This document shows positions 16,743 through 28,600 of a DNA stretch of 64,000 bases, one piece after another. This DNA is from G965205525 sp965205525. Lineage in GTDB: Bacteria; Pseudomonadota; Gammaproteobacteria; JABABF01. The notes beneath the pieces were generated by a model. It did no database searches and was not told the DNA's origin. It was given only the letters and a program-made list of their open reading frames with translations. Each line of letters starts with the position of its first letter. Position 1 is the first letter of the stretch. The translations under genes were made by a program, and so were the position numbers. The DNA is taken from assembly GCA_965205525.1 (NCBI GenBank), contig OZ242171.1, positions 682,001 to 746,000 of the forward strand, in the 5' to 3' direction.

Positions 16743-18009
16743 GCCGAGTCCGATCCGCCGGGCCGTGGAGGAGAGTCTCGCGCGACGCTACCGAAGCGAG
16801 ATGCTCTTTCAGCGCTTAGGTCTTGCCGCAATCGTGTTTGCCGTGCTGTGTCTGGCCCTCTTGCTGGGGGATATCGTGTACAAGGGGATGGGCGGGTTTA
16901 GCGCGGTCACCGTGAACTTAGAGCTCCGCTACGACCCCGAAATCTTGGGCATAGACGATCCAAACGACCCGGAATCCTGGGAATGGGCTGACTACCAGGC
17001 GCCGCCCAGGGAATCTCTCCTGGCGCTTTTCCCCGAAGCGGCAGCTAGCCGCGCCGAGCGGCAGGCGCTGTACAGGCTGCTGAGCACCGGCGCAGAAGTG
17101 ACGGTGCGCGAGCGTCTGGCGGCGGAGCCCGGTCTGCTGGGAGGGCGTGAAGAGGTGGCCGTGCCAGCCTCCTTCCTGGTAAAACGATACCTGCGGGCCG
17201 CGGTTCCGGAGGAGGTTGTCCCGGACGCCCGCCTCCGGGCCTGGATTGACACACTGCGCGCCGAGGGACGCATTGTCACCAGCATCAATCGCAATTTATT
17301 CAAGGCCGGGGACTCTCGCAGCCCGGAGACCGCCGGCATTCGCGGGGCCCTGGTGGGCTCCTTGTTCACACTGGCGGTATGTCTTTTGCTGACCCTTCCC
17401 ATCGGTGTGGGGGCAGCCATCTACTTAGAGGAGTTTGCCCCCAAGAATCGCTGGACCGATTTGGTGGAAGTCAACATCAACAACTTGGCGGCAGTGCCCT
17501 CTATTATTTTTGGCCTGCTGGGGCTGGCCATATTCCTCAACTTTTTCGGCCTGCCGCGCTCGGCGCCGCTGGTGGGGGGCATGGTGCTGGCCCTGATGAC
17601 CTTGCCGACAATCATTATTGTCGCGCGCTCTGCCATTCTCTCGGTGCCCCCCTCGGTGCGGGAGGCCGCACTCGCTCTCGGCGCTTCCCATGTGCAGATG
17701 GTATTCGGCCACGTGCTGCCGCTGGCAATGCCCGGCATATTGACCGGGGCCATCATCGGCATGGCGCGTGCTCTGGGGGAAACTGCGCCGCTCTTGATGA
17801 TCGGCATGGTGGCATTTATCGCCGATATTCCGACCGGGATTACCGATGCAGCAGCCGTGCTGCCGGTGCAGATCTACCTGTGGGCGGGCAGTCCGGAGCA
17901 GGGCTTTTTGGAACTGGCTTCTGCGGCCATTATGGTGCTGGTCGCATTTCTCATTGTGATGAATGCATCGGCAGTCATGTTGCGCAGACGTTTTGAAAGA
18001 CGCTGGTAA
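16735..18009 (+). CDS. pstA: Phosphate ABC transporter permease PstA
   Basis: About 424 residues from ATG 16735, which overlaps the pstC stop as ATGACTGA; an in-frame GTG at 16726 is possible but less likely. After the first membrane helix (L-A-A-I-V-F-A-V-L-C-L-A-L-L-L-G) there is a long soluble insertion of about 150 residues, larger than in Escherichia coli PstA. The core then carries the EAA loop A-L-A-L-G-A-S-H-V-Q-M-V and R-A-L-G-E-T-A-P-L. It pairs with PstC to form the channel. Confidence 0.93.
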   Translation: MTEPSPIRRAVEESLARRYRSEMLFQRLGLAAIVFAVLCLALLLGDIVYKGMGGFSAVTVNLELRYDPEILGIDDPNDPESWEWADYQAPPRESLLALFPEAAASRAERQALYRLLSTGAEVTVRERLAAEPGLLGGREEVAVPASFLVKRYLRAAVPEEVVPDARLRAWIDTLRAEGRIVTSINRNLFKAGDSRSPETAGIRGALVGSLFTLAVCLLLTLPIGVGAAIYLEEFAPKNRWTDLVEVNINNLAAVPSIIFGLLGLAIFLNFFGLPRSAPLVGGMVLALMTLPTIIIVARSAILSVPPSVREAALALGASHVQMVFGHVLPLAMPGILTGAIIGMARALGETAPLLMIGMVAFIADIPTGITDAAAVLPVQIYLWAGSPEQGFLELASAAIMVLVAFLIVMNASAVMLRRRFERRW

Positions 18010-18018
18010 TATAAACTG

Positions 18019-18879
18019 ATGGATGCAATGTCCACTCGCGCTTCCCATGATGTGCTGTCGGCGGCTATGACGGTCGGCGGCGAGGATGTCGCCATGCCCC
18101 ACGGCAGCCCCTATCTGCAGGGAGAGGCCAAGATTGCGGCGCGCTCGGTTGATGTCTTTTACGAGGACAAGCAGGCAATTCTGGATGTCAGCCTGGATAT
18201 CGGCGAAAAGCAGGTGCTGGCTATGATCGGGCCCTCCGGATGCGGGAAATCTACTTTCCTGCGCTGCCTGAACCGCATGAATGACCCGATAGATGGATGC
18301 CGAGTGCTGGGGCAGATCACCTTGGACGGAGAGGATATTCATGACCCGGAGATACAAGTGGAAGTTCTAAGAGCCAGGGTCGGCATGGTGTTCCAGAAGC
18401 CGAATCCTTTTCCCAAGTCTGTCTACGATAATGTCGCTTACGGCCCTCGCATTCACGGCCTGGCGGAGAACCGCTCGCATCTGGACAGCATCGTGGAAGA
18501 GAGCCTGCGCCGGGCCAGCCTGTGGGAAGAGGTGCGCGATCGCCTGCACAAGCCGGGCACCAGCTTGTCCGGCGGGCAGCAGCAGCGGCTGTGCATCGCG
18601 CGCACCATCGCGGTCAGTCCCGAGGTGATCCTGATGGACGAGCCCTGCTCGTCTCTAGACCCTATTGCGACTGCGCGCATTGAAGAATTGATGCAGGAGC
18701 TGAAGGTGAAATACACCATTGTCATTGTCACTCACTCCATGCAGCAGGCCTCTCGGGTGTCGGAGCGCACCGCCTATTTTCATCTCGGCAAGCTCGTGGA
18801 AGTTGACACGACAGACAAGATTTTTACCAATCCGGGTCACGAGCTGACCGAACTGTACATCACCGGTCGTGTCGGCTGA
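18019..18879 (+). CDS. pstB: Phosphate ABC transporter ATPase PstB
   Basis: 286 residues. Walker A G-P-S-G-C-G-K-S-T is at about 71-79, the signature is L-S-G-G-Q-Q-Q-R-L, Walker B is V-I-L-M-D-E-P-C-S-S-L-D-P, and the switch His is in V-I-V-T-H-S-M. The P-I-D-G-C-R and N-P-F-P-K-S-V-Y-D-N-V blocks are specific to PstB. The first 35 or so residues are a non-conserved extension, so ATG 18028 or a later start could be used. It powers phosphate import and contributes to PhoR signalling. Confidence 0.95.
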   Translation: MDAMSTRASHDVLSAAMTVGGEDVAMPHGSPYLQGEAKIAARSVDVFYEDKQAILDVSLDIGEKQVLAMIGPSGCGKSTFLRCLNRMNDPIDGCRVLGQITLDGEDIHDPEIQVEVLRARVGMVFQKPNPFPKSVYDNVAYGPRIHGLAENRSHLDSIVEESLRRASLWEEVRDRLHKPGTSLSGGQQQRLCIARTIAVSPEVILMDEPCSSLDPIATARIEELMQELKVKYTIVIVTHSMQQASRVSERTAYFHLGKLVEVDTTDKIFTNPGHELTELYITGRVG

Positions 18880-18900
18880 GAACGAAAGGGTGCTGCCATC

Positions 18901-19614
18901 ATGAACGAAAACTTTTCTCATCAGCATATTGATTCTCAATTTGACGATGAGCTGAAAGCGCTCAACAAGAAATTCTTGCAAATGGGAGGGATGGTAGAGA
19001 GCCAGCTGAAGAATGCGCTGCAGGCTTTCAGCGTGGCTGACGAGGAAATGGCCCACAATGTGGAAGAGCAGGACAGCGAAGTGGATCGCATGGAGGTGGA
19101 CTTGGATAAACAATGTGCGCTGGTTCTAGTCAAGCGCAATCCTGCCGCCGTAGATCTGCGCCTAGTGCTGTCCATTAGCCGCAGCGTCTCGGACCTGGAG
19201 CGGGTCGGCGACGAGGCGGCCAAGATTGCACGCTATGCCGCCTCATCCCAGGAGTTGACCGAGCCTCGGCACGGGCGCGACATAGACCACCTGGGCAAGG
19301 ATGCCTTGGAGATGGTGCGCTGCTCTCTGGATGCTTTTGCCCGCCAGGATCCCCGTTCTGCTTATCAGGTGGCGAGTCGCGACCGGGACTTGGACGAGCA
19401 GTGCAGCCGCGCGATGCTGGCACTGGTGGAGAGCATGACCCGCAACCCGAAGGATATCTCCTCCCATATCAGCCTGCTGTGGGTGCTGCGGGCCCTAGAG
19501 CGCATCGGTGACCACGCTTGCAATGTTGCGGAGAATGTCGTTTATCTGGTGGGCGGGAAGGATGTCCGTCATCAGGGGTTGGAGAAAATGGCGAAAGAGG
19601 TGGAGCGCCGCTGA
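18901..19614 (+). CDS. phoU: Phosphate transport regulator PhoU
   Basis: 237 residues with the two repeated three-helix halves of PhoU, each with the acidic metal-binding type motif (R-V-G-D-E-A-A-K-I at about residue 100 and R-I-G-D-H-A-C-N-V-A-E-N near residue 205). AAAGGGTG lies a suitable distance before the ATG. PhoU couples PstSCAB transport activity to PhoR inhibition. Last gene of the rightward locus; only 31 bases separate its stop from the stop of the convergent giant gene, and no terminator hairpin is evident there. Confidence 0.95.
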   Translation: MNENFSHQHIDSQFDDELKALNKKFLQMGGMVESQLKNALQAFSVADEEMAHNVEEQDSEVDRMEVDLDKQCALVLVKRNPAAVDLRLVLSISRSVSDLERVGDEAAKIARYAASSQELTEPRHGRDIDHLGKDALEMVRCSLDAFARQDPRSAYQVASRDRDLDEQCSRAMLALVESMTRNPKDISSHISLLWVLRALERIGDHACNVAENVVYLVGGKDVRHQGLEKMAKEVERR

Positions 19615-19645
19615 GGGAGGGGGGAGGGTTAAAGCCTGCGGTTCT

Positions 19646-22600
19646 CTATTTCCGTCCCAGGATCTGCTGGATAATGCGAAGCCGTGCATCGCGAGCCTGC
19701 TCGGCCTCGGCGATTGTCGTCTCCGGCAGAGAGGAAGCAGCGGCGGGAAGAAGCAATTCGTCTTGGATATTTGCCAAGGCACGTTGCAGTATGATCAGTA
19801 TCTGCACACTGTCACCAGTGCCGGTCACATCCGGCAGCTGGGTGCTCTGCAGATTTTCCAGCTGGTAGGAAGAACTGCCCAAGGCAAGTCCAGCCGTCAG
19901 TGCCGCCTCGGAACCGGGGGCAAAGCAGTCCGCCAGCAACGGCCGGGAACCTCCCTCTACACACAGCCTCTCATAGCGCAGAAGCAGCACCAGGTCATCT
20001 GCGCTTACCCCGTCCGGTGGATCATTGAAGTCCAGGGGCATGACTGCCGCCACTACCACTGTAAGTGTTGTAGATTCACTTATCCCATCGCCCTCTATTA
20101 CCTTGAAATCCCAGCCGCCCGGCACTGCATCCGGGATAAAGGTCAGGGTGCCCGTAGAGGTTTCAGCCGACACTGGTATCAGGACATTGCTGCGCATGCT
20201 TTCATCGGGAGGGGTAACTGCCACCTCCAGAATGATAGATATCCCAGCCTCTGACCCGGAGGATTCTATTTGTACTTCTGCCGACAGGCGCACCTCATCG
20301 CCGGGGAATATAACCTCCGCGGGATTTGCAGACAGAATCCCAAGAACATCAGTGCCCACCAGCACGGTCACCTCGGCTTCGCTGTCTTCCAATACTCCTT
20401 CCGGCCCCCGGGCAGTAAAGCGTCGGCTGCCTGCTCCCAACTCACTGGCGATGAAAGTGAGCTGCCGGGTAGAGGACAGAGCCACCGGCTGCTCTATCGT
20501 CATGTTGTTTTCATTTACCACCGCCACGGTCACCATGACCGCGGAGGATTGTGCCGGCGTCAGGCGCAGCATAAGCGTTACCATCCCGCTCAAGGCAACG
20601 AGGGGACTTTCGCTAGTCAGCTCCAAAAGCGGGTTGCCAATGCGCAGTGTTGCCCTATCTGTCAGCCCCGATATCGAAAATATCCACTCGCCCCGGCCGA
20701 GAGCACTCTCCGAGAACACGGCCGCCGCCTGAGTATCTGACGGCATCAGAGTCGCCGTTGCCGTGCTGACCCGGCTGCCCTGCCTCGCCTGCACCGTCAC
20801 GGTCAGGGCAGAGCCCAGCGCCTGCTCTGTATTTACCATCACCCGCACTTCCTGCCCCGCCCGCACCCGCGGGATTCCCTGCACCCGCCAGACGCGGATG
20901 TCGCCTTCAGACCCATCATTTGAACCGCTAAACACCAGACCGCCGGCCGGACTGGCCGCCATGTAAACCGAGCGGGGTGAACGATGACTGCTGGCAAAAC
21001 GGAGGGTGCCGTCATCATTTCTCTGCCAAAGAGAGACATGATTCCGATTAAATTCGGCCGCTGCCAGCACTTCTCTGGTGACAGCCAGGCCGATGTTATT
21101 CGATCTTGTATCCTCGCCATAGGAGGCCACACTTTCAAGATTCTCCTCTGCAGCATTCACTTCGTAAACAGACAGTGGATCTATTCCAGCACCTGCAGTC
21201 TGGTTGGACACAAACAGAAAACGGCCGTCCGGGCCGAGGGTTACAACCCGGGGTCTGCGCAGCATGCGTCTGTCGGAAAGAGTCCTCACAAAGGAAACCG
21301 TAGACGCTTCAGCATTCACACGCCAGATGCCGAGTGTGCTGTTGTCTAATACACTAGGGACTGTCCCTGTAAACAGCAGGCGGCCGTCCGGGGTTACGGC
21401 GACACCGGCAATCTGGTTCAAGCCCTCTGTATCCGAAGCCCCGGCAGAGATATGCACATCGGTCTGAACAAGGGTGCCGGAAGGGTTTACATTCCACACA
21501 CTGAGGGTGCCATCATTTGACCCCCGCCCGCTCGTCACAAACAGCAGGCGTTCATCCGGGTTCAGCACGATAGCACGGGTGGAAAGCAGCCCTCTGACGA
21601 GGTTCCCTGCAGCATCCATTCCTCCCCCTGTGTACTGTGCCACTTCCTCCAGTCTGCCATCATCGGCATTCAGGCGCCAGACACTGATAGTGCTGTTACT
21701 GGCACCATCCGACGTAAACACAAAACTGCTGTCTCGGCTCACTGCCAGGCCACGGCCTCCCAGGCCAGCACCCGTATGAGAGCTGGTCTGGGTGATAATG
21801 CCCCTGGCGCTGTCTATCTCCCAGACCGTGATGCCGTCGCCGCTGCTGGCAAGCAGCCACCTGCCGTCTGGACTGACGGCAAGATCTTCAGTTCCACTTG
21901 CAAGGCCAGCATCATCAGTCTCGACCAGCCTCATCTCCCCGGAAGGCACTCCCTGGTCCACCGAGAGGGTCAGCCTGGGCAAAGGCGGCCCGACGGTCAC
22001 TGCAAGCCCAGAATTTTCATCTGTGGACAGAAGTGGTGATTCTGCTGACAAGTCCCAGTCACCCGCGGTCAGGGATTGCCTGCCGGCAAAGGTCACCGTA
22101 ACTTCTGCCTGCCCCTCCCGTAATAATCCCACCGCCGTCCGAGGCCGAGCGCCTCCCTGGGCTGCCTGCAGGGTCACCTCCGTATCCCCTGCCACAGGAA
22201 CCATTCCCTCCGTGCTCACCCTGATATTCAGGTCTGCTCCTGCTGGTATTACGCCCGACAGGTTTGAAAGCCTGGTAAGCGGAGCAGCAATCCGCAGTGT
22301 CGCCCGGGCGGCCGATACATCCGCTGTATCTGCCGGCACCGATGCCGAAAATACCCACTCGCCCTGGCCCAGATCACTCCCCGAGAACACGGTCACTGTC
22401 TGAGTAGTTGCCGACACCAGAGTCGCCATTGCCGTGCGAACCCGGCTGCCCTGCCTCGCCTGCACCGTCACGGTCAGGGCGGAGTCCAGCGCCTGCTCTG
22501 CAGTCACCGTCACCCGCACGTCATCCCTCGCCGGCACCCGCGGGATTCCCAGCACCTGCCAGACGCTGATGCCTTCAGACCCAAGATTTGAACCGCTAAA

Positions 22601-25600
22601 CACCAGACCGCCGGCCGGACTGGCCGCCAGGCCAATCGCTCTTTCTGAAGCATGCCTGCTGACAAAACGGAGGGTGCCGTCATCATTTCTCTGCCAAAGA
22701 GCGATATTGCCCTGCGTAAATTCAGCCACTGCCAGCACTTCTCTGGTGGCGGCCAGGCCGATGGTGTCCCCCGATATGCCCTCGCCATAGGAGGCCACAG
22801 GTTCAAGGTTCTCCCCTGCGGCATCCACTCTGTAAACAGACAGTGGATCTGTTGCAGCATCATTACCAACCTGGCTGGACACAAACAGAAAACGGCCGGC
22901 GGGGCCGAGGGTCACAACCCGGGGCCTGCGCAGCATGCGTCTGTCGGAAAGAGTCCTCACAAAGGAAACCGCAGACACTTCAGTACTCACGCGCCAGATG
23001 CCGAGTGTGTTGCTGTCTAATGAACCAAAACCGTGGAATGAGCCTGCAAACAGCAGGCGGCCGTCCGGGGTCACGGCGGCACCGGCAATTGCGTTCAAGC
23101 CCTCTGTATCCGACCCCCCGGCAGAGACATGCACATCGGTCTGAACAAGGGTGCCGGAAGGGTTTACCTCCCACACACTGAGGGCCCCCCCCCCGCTCGT
23201 CACAAACAGCAGGCGGTCATCCGGGCTCAGCACGACAGCATGGATGAAAGTCAGCCCTGTGACGGTGTTCCTTGCAGCATCTAGACCTCCCCCTGTGTAC
23301 TTTGCCACTTCCTCCAGTCCGCCATCATCGGCACCCAGGCGCCAGACACTGATAGTGCTATTACTGGCACTATCCGACGTAAACACAAGACTGCTGTCTC
23401 GGCTCACTGCCAGGGCACGGCCCCCCAGGCCAGCACCCGTTTCCGCACTTCTCTGGGTGACAATGCCCCTGACGCTGTCTATCTCCCAGATCGTGATGCC
23501 GTCGCCGCCGCTGGCAAGCAGCCACCTGCCGTCTGGACTGACGGCAAACCCTTCATTATTTCCAGTTGGAAGGCCGGTGTTAGCATCGGTCTGAACCAGC
23601 CTCATCTCCCCGGAAGGCACTCCCCGATCCACCACCGAGAGGGTCAGCCTGGGCAAAGGCGGCCCGACGGTCACTTCAAGCCCAGAATTTTCATCTGTGG
23701 ACAGAAGTGGTGATTCTGCTGACAAGACCCAGTCACCCGCGGTCAGGGATTGCCTGCCGGCAAAGGTCACCGTAACTTCTGCCTGCCCCGCCTGTAATAA
23801 TCCCACCGCCGTCCGAGACCGAGCGCCTTCCTGCGCTGCCTGCAGGGTCACCTCCGCATCCCCTGCCACAGGAACCATTCCCTCCGTGCTCACACTGATA
23901 TTCAGGTCTGCTCCTTCTGGTATTGTGCCCGACAGGTTTGAAAGCCTGGTAAGCGGAGCAGCAATCCGCAGTGTCGCCCGGGCGGCGGATACATCCGCCG
24001 TATCTGCCGGCACCGATGCCGAAAATATCCACTCGCCCTGGCCCAGATCACTCCCCGAGAACACGGCCACCGCCTGAGTGCCTGTCAGAGCCGCCTCTGC
24101 CATGCGAACCCGGCTGCCCTGCCTCGCCTGCACCGTCACGGTCAGGGTAGAGCCCTGCGCCTGCGCTACATTCACCATCACCTGCACGTCATCCCCCGCC
24201 GGCACCCGCGGGATTCCCTGCACCTGCCAGACGCTGATGCTTCCAGGCGCACTGAACTTGCTGCTAAACACCAGACCGCCGGCCGGACTGGCCGCCAGGC
24301 CAATCGCTCCTTCTGAACCATGCCTGCTGACAAAACGGAGGGTGCCGTTATCATTTCTCTGCCAAAGAGTGACACTGCTGTCAAATTCGGCCACTGCCAG
24401 CACTTCTCTGGTGGCCGCCAGGCCGATGGTACTCCCCTCTACGCCCTCGCCATAGGAGGCCACACGTGTAAGATTCTCCTCTGCATCATTCACTTCGTAA
24501 ACAGACAGTGGATCTCTGAAAGCATTATTATTAACCTGGTTGGACGCAAACAGAAAACGGCCGTCCGGGTCAAGGGCCACAACCCGGGGTCTGCGCAGCC
24601 TGAGTCCGTCGAAAAAAGACCTCACAAAGGAAACCGTAGATGCTTCAGCATTCACGCGCCAGATGCTGAGCCTGCTGAGGTTTAATGCAATATCATTAGG
24701 ACGGTGCAATGTCCCTGCAAACAGCAGGCGGCCGTCCGGGGTCACGGCGGCACCGGCAATCTCGTTCAAGCCGTTTATGCCTCCCATATCCGAAGCCCCG
24801 GCAGAGACATGCACATCGGTCTGAACAAGGGTGCCGGAAGGGTTTACACCCCACACACTGAGGGCGCCGCCGCCTTGGGGGACTCCTAGACTATTCCCCC
24901 CGCCGCTCGTCACAAACAGCAGGCGGTCATCCGGGCTCAGCACGACAGCACGGGTGCCAATCAGCCCTCTGATGGTTTCCCCTGCAGCATCTAGACCTCT
25001 CTCTGTGTATTTTGCCACTTCCTCCAGTCCGCCATCATCGGCACCCAGGCGCCAGACACTGATAGTGCTATTAGGGGCACCATCCGACGTAAACACAAGA
25101 CGGCTGTCTCGGCTCACTGCCAGGCCATTGCCTCCCAGGCCAGCACCCGTTTCCGCACTTCTCTGGGTGACAATGCCCCTGACGCTGTCTATCTCCCAGA
25201 CCGTGATGCGGCCGCCGCCGCTGGCAAGCAGCCACCTGCCGTCTGGACTGACAGCAAGCCCTTCATTATTTCCAGTTGAAAGGCCGGTGTTAGCATCAGT
25301 CTGGACCAGCCTCATCTCCCCGGAAGGCACTCCCTGGCCCACCGAGAGGGTCAGCCTGGGCAAAGGCGGCCTGACGGTCACTTCAAGCCCAGAATTTTCA
25401 TCTGTGGACAGGATTGATGATGCTGACAAGACCCAGTCACCCGCGGTTAGGGATTCCCTGTCGGCAAAAGTCACCGTGACCGATGTCTGCCCCTCCCGTA
25501 ATAATCCCACCGCCGTCCGAGGCCGAGCGCCTTCCTGCGCTGCCTGCAGCGCTGCCTGCAGGGTCACCTCCGTATCCCCAGCCACAGGAACCATTCCCTC

Positions 25601-28600
25601 CGTGCTCACCCTGATATTCAGGTCTGCTCCTTCTGGTATTGTGCCCGACAGGTTTTCCAGCCTGACAAGCGGACCGCCAATGCGCAGTGTCGTCCGGGCC
25701 GCAGATACATCCACAATACCTGCCATATCTGCCGGCACCGATAGCGAAAATATCCACTCGCCCCGGCCCAGATCACTCCCCGAGAACACGGCCACTGCCT
25801 GGGTATCTGCCGGCATCAGAGTCGCCTCTTCCGTGCGAACCAGGCTGCCCTGCCTCGCCTGCACCGTCACGGTCAGGGTCAGGGTAGAGCCCAGCGCCTG
25901 CGCTGCATCCACCATCACCCGCACTGCCTGTCCCGCCGGCACCCGCGGGATTCCCAGCACCTGCCAGACGCTGATGCCTTCAGCCGCACGATTTGAGCTG
26001 CTAAACACCAGACCGCCGGCCGGACTGGCCGCCAGGCCAATCGCGCTGGGTGAAGCATGCCTGCTGACAAAACGGAGGGAGCCGTCATCATTTCTCTGCC
26101 AAAGAGCGACACTGCCCTGCGTAAATTCGGCCACTGCCAGCACTTCCCTGGTGGCGGCCAGGCCGATGGTAGCCCCCGATACGTCCTCGCTATAGGAGGC
26201 CAGACTCGCAAGATTCACCTCCCCCTCTTCAGTATTCACTGTGTAAACAGACAGTGGATCTATTCCAGAACCTGCAGTCTGGTTGGACACAAACAGAAAA
26301 CGGCCGTCCGGGCCGAGGGTCACAAACCGGGGCCTGCGCAGACTTTGGGTGCTTGTAATAGTCCTCACAAAGGAAACCGCAGACGCTTCAGCATTCACAC
26401 GCCAGATGCCGAGCGTGCTGTTGTCTAAAGAACTGTGGAATGACCCTGCAAACAGCAGGCGGCCGTCCGGGGTCACGGCGGCACCGGCAATTGAGTTCAA
26501 GCCCTGTGTATCCGAAGCCCCGGCAGAGACATGCACATCGGTCTGAACAAGGGTGCCGGAAGGGTTTACATTCCACACACTGAGGGCACCATTATTTGAC
26601 ACCCCACCGCTCGTCACAAACAGCAGGCGCTCATCCGGGCTCAGCACGACACCCCAAGCGTTAATCAGCCCTCTGACGATATTCCTTGCAGCATCTTCTC
26701 CTCCCTCTGTGTACTTTGCCACTTCCTCCAGTCCGCCATCATCGGCATCCAGGCGCCAGACACTGATAGTGCTGTTAGTGGCACCATCCGACGTAAACAC
26801 AAGACTGCTGTCTCGGTTCACTGCCAGGTCACGGCCCCCCAGGCCAGCACCCGTTTCCGCATCTCTCTGGGTGACAATGCCCCTGACGCTGTCTATCTCC
26901 CAGACCGTGATGCCGCCGCCGCCGCTGGCAAGCAGCCACCTGCCGTCTGGACTGACAGCAATCCCTTCTACAGTTCCACTTGCAAGGCCGGTGTTAGCAT
27001 CAGTCTGAACCAGCCTCATCTCCCCTGAAGACACTCCCCGATCCACCGAGAGGGTCAGCCTGGGCAAAGGCGGCCCGACGGTCACTGCAAGCACAGAATT
27101 TTCATCTGTGGACAGGATTGATGATGCTGACAAGACCCAGTTGCCCGCGGTTAGAGATTCCCTGCCGACAAAGGCCACCGTGACCGATGCCTGTCCCTCC
27201 CGTAATACTCCCACCGCCGTCCGAGACCGAGCGCCTGCCTGCGCTGCCTGCAGGGTCACCTCCGTATTCCCTGCCACAGGAACCATTCCCTCCGTGCTCA
27301 CCCTGATATTCAGGTCTGCTCCTTCTGGTATTTCGCCCGACAGGTTTGAAAGCCTGACCAGCGGACCGCTAATGCGCAGTGTCGCCCGGGCCGTCGGCAA
27401 ATCCACAATACCTGCCGTATCTGTCAGCACCGATGCCGAAAATATCCACTCGCCCTGGCCCAGATCACTCCCCGAGAACACGGCCACCGCCTGAGTGTCT
27501 GGCGGCGTCAGAGTCGTCGTTGCCGTGCTGACCCGGCTGCCCTGTCTCGCCTGCACCATCACGGTCAGGGCGGAGGCCGGCGCCGGCTCTGCATTCACCA
27601 TCACCTGCACTGCCTGCCCCGTCGGCACCCGCGGGATTCCCAGCACCTGCCAGACGCTGATGCCTTCAGACCCAAGATTTGAGCTGCTAAACACCAGACC
27701 GCCGGCCGGACTGGCCGCCAGGCCAATCGCTCTGGGTGAAGCATGCCTGCTGACAAAACGGAGGGTGCCGCCATCATTTCTCTGCCAAAGAGCGACACTG
27801 CCCTGCGTAAATTCGGCCACTGCCAGCACTTCCCTGGTGGCGGCCAGGCCGACGGTATCCCCCAATATGTCCTCGTCCCCGTCATCGTCCTCGCCATAGG
27901 AGGCCACACTTGCAAGATTCCCCTCTGCAGAATTTACTTCGTAAACAGACAGTGGATCTGTTTCAGCATCTGCACCAACCTGGCTGGACACAAACAGAAA
28001 ACGGCCGGCGGGGCCGAGGGTCACAACCCGGGGTCTGCGCAGACTTTGGGTGCTTGTAATAGTCCTCACAAAGGAAACCGCAGACGCTTCAGCATTCACA
28101 CGCCAGATGCCGAGCGTGCTGCTGTCTAATGAATCAAAACCGTGCACTGACCCTGCAAACAGCAGGCGGCCGTCCGGGGTCACGGCGGCACCGGCAATCC
28201 GGTTCAAGCCCTCTGTATCCGAAGCCCCGGCAGAGATATGCACATCGGTCTGAACAAGGGTGCCGGAAGGGTTTACACCCCACACACTGAGGGCTCCCCC
28301 TCCGCTCGTCACAAACAGCAGGCGGTCATCCGGGCTCAGCACGACATCCGAAACAGATGTCAGCCCTGTGACGGTGTTCTCTGCAGCATCTGTTCCTCCC
28401 CCTGTGTACTGTGCCACTTCCTCCAGTCCGCCATCATCGGCATCCAGGCGCCAGACACTGATAGTGGCACCATCCGACGTAAACACAAGATTGCTGTCTC
28501 GGTTCACTGCCAGGCCACGGCCCCCCAGGCCAGCACCCGTTTCCGCATCTCTCTGGGTGACAATGCCCCTGACGCTGTCTATCTCCCAGACCGTGATGCC

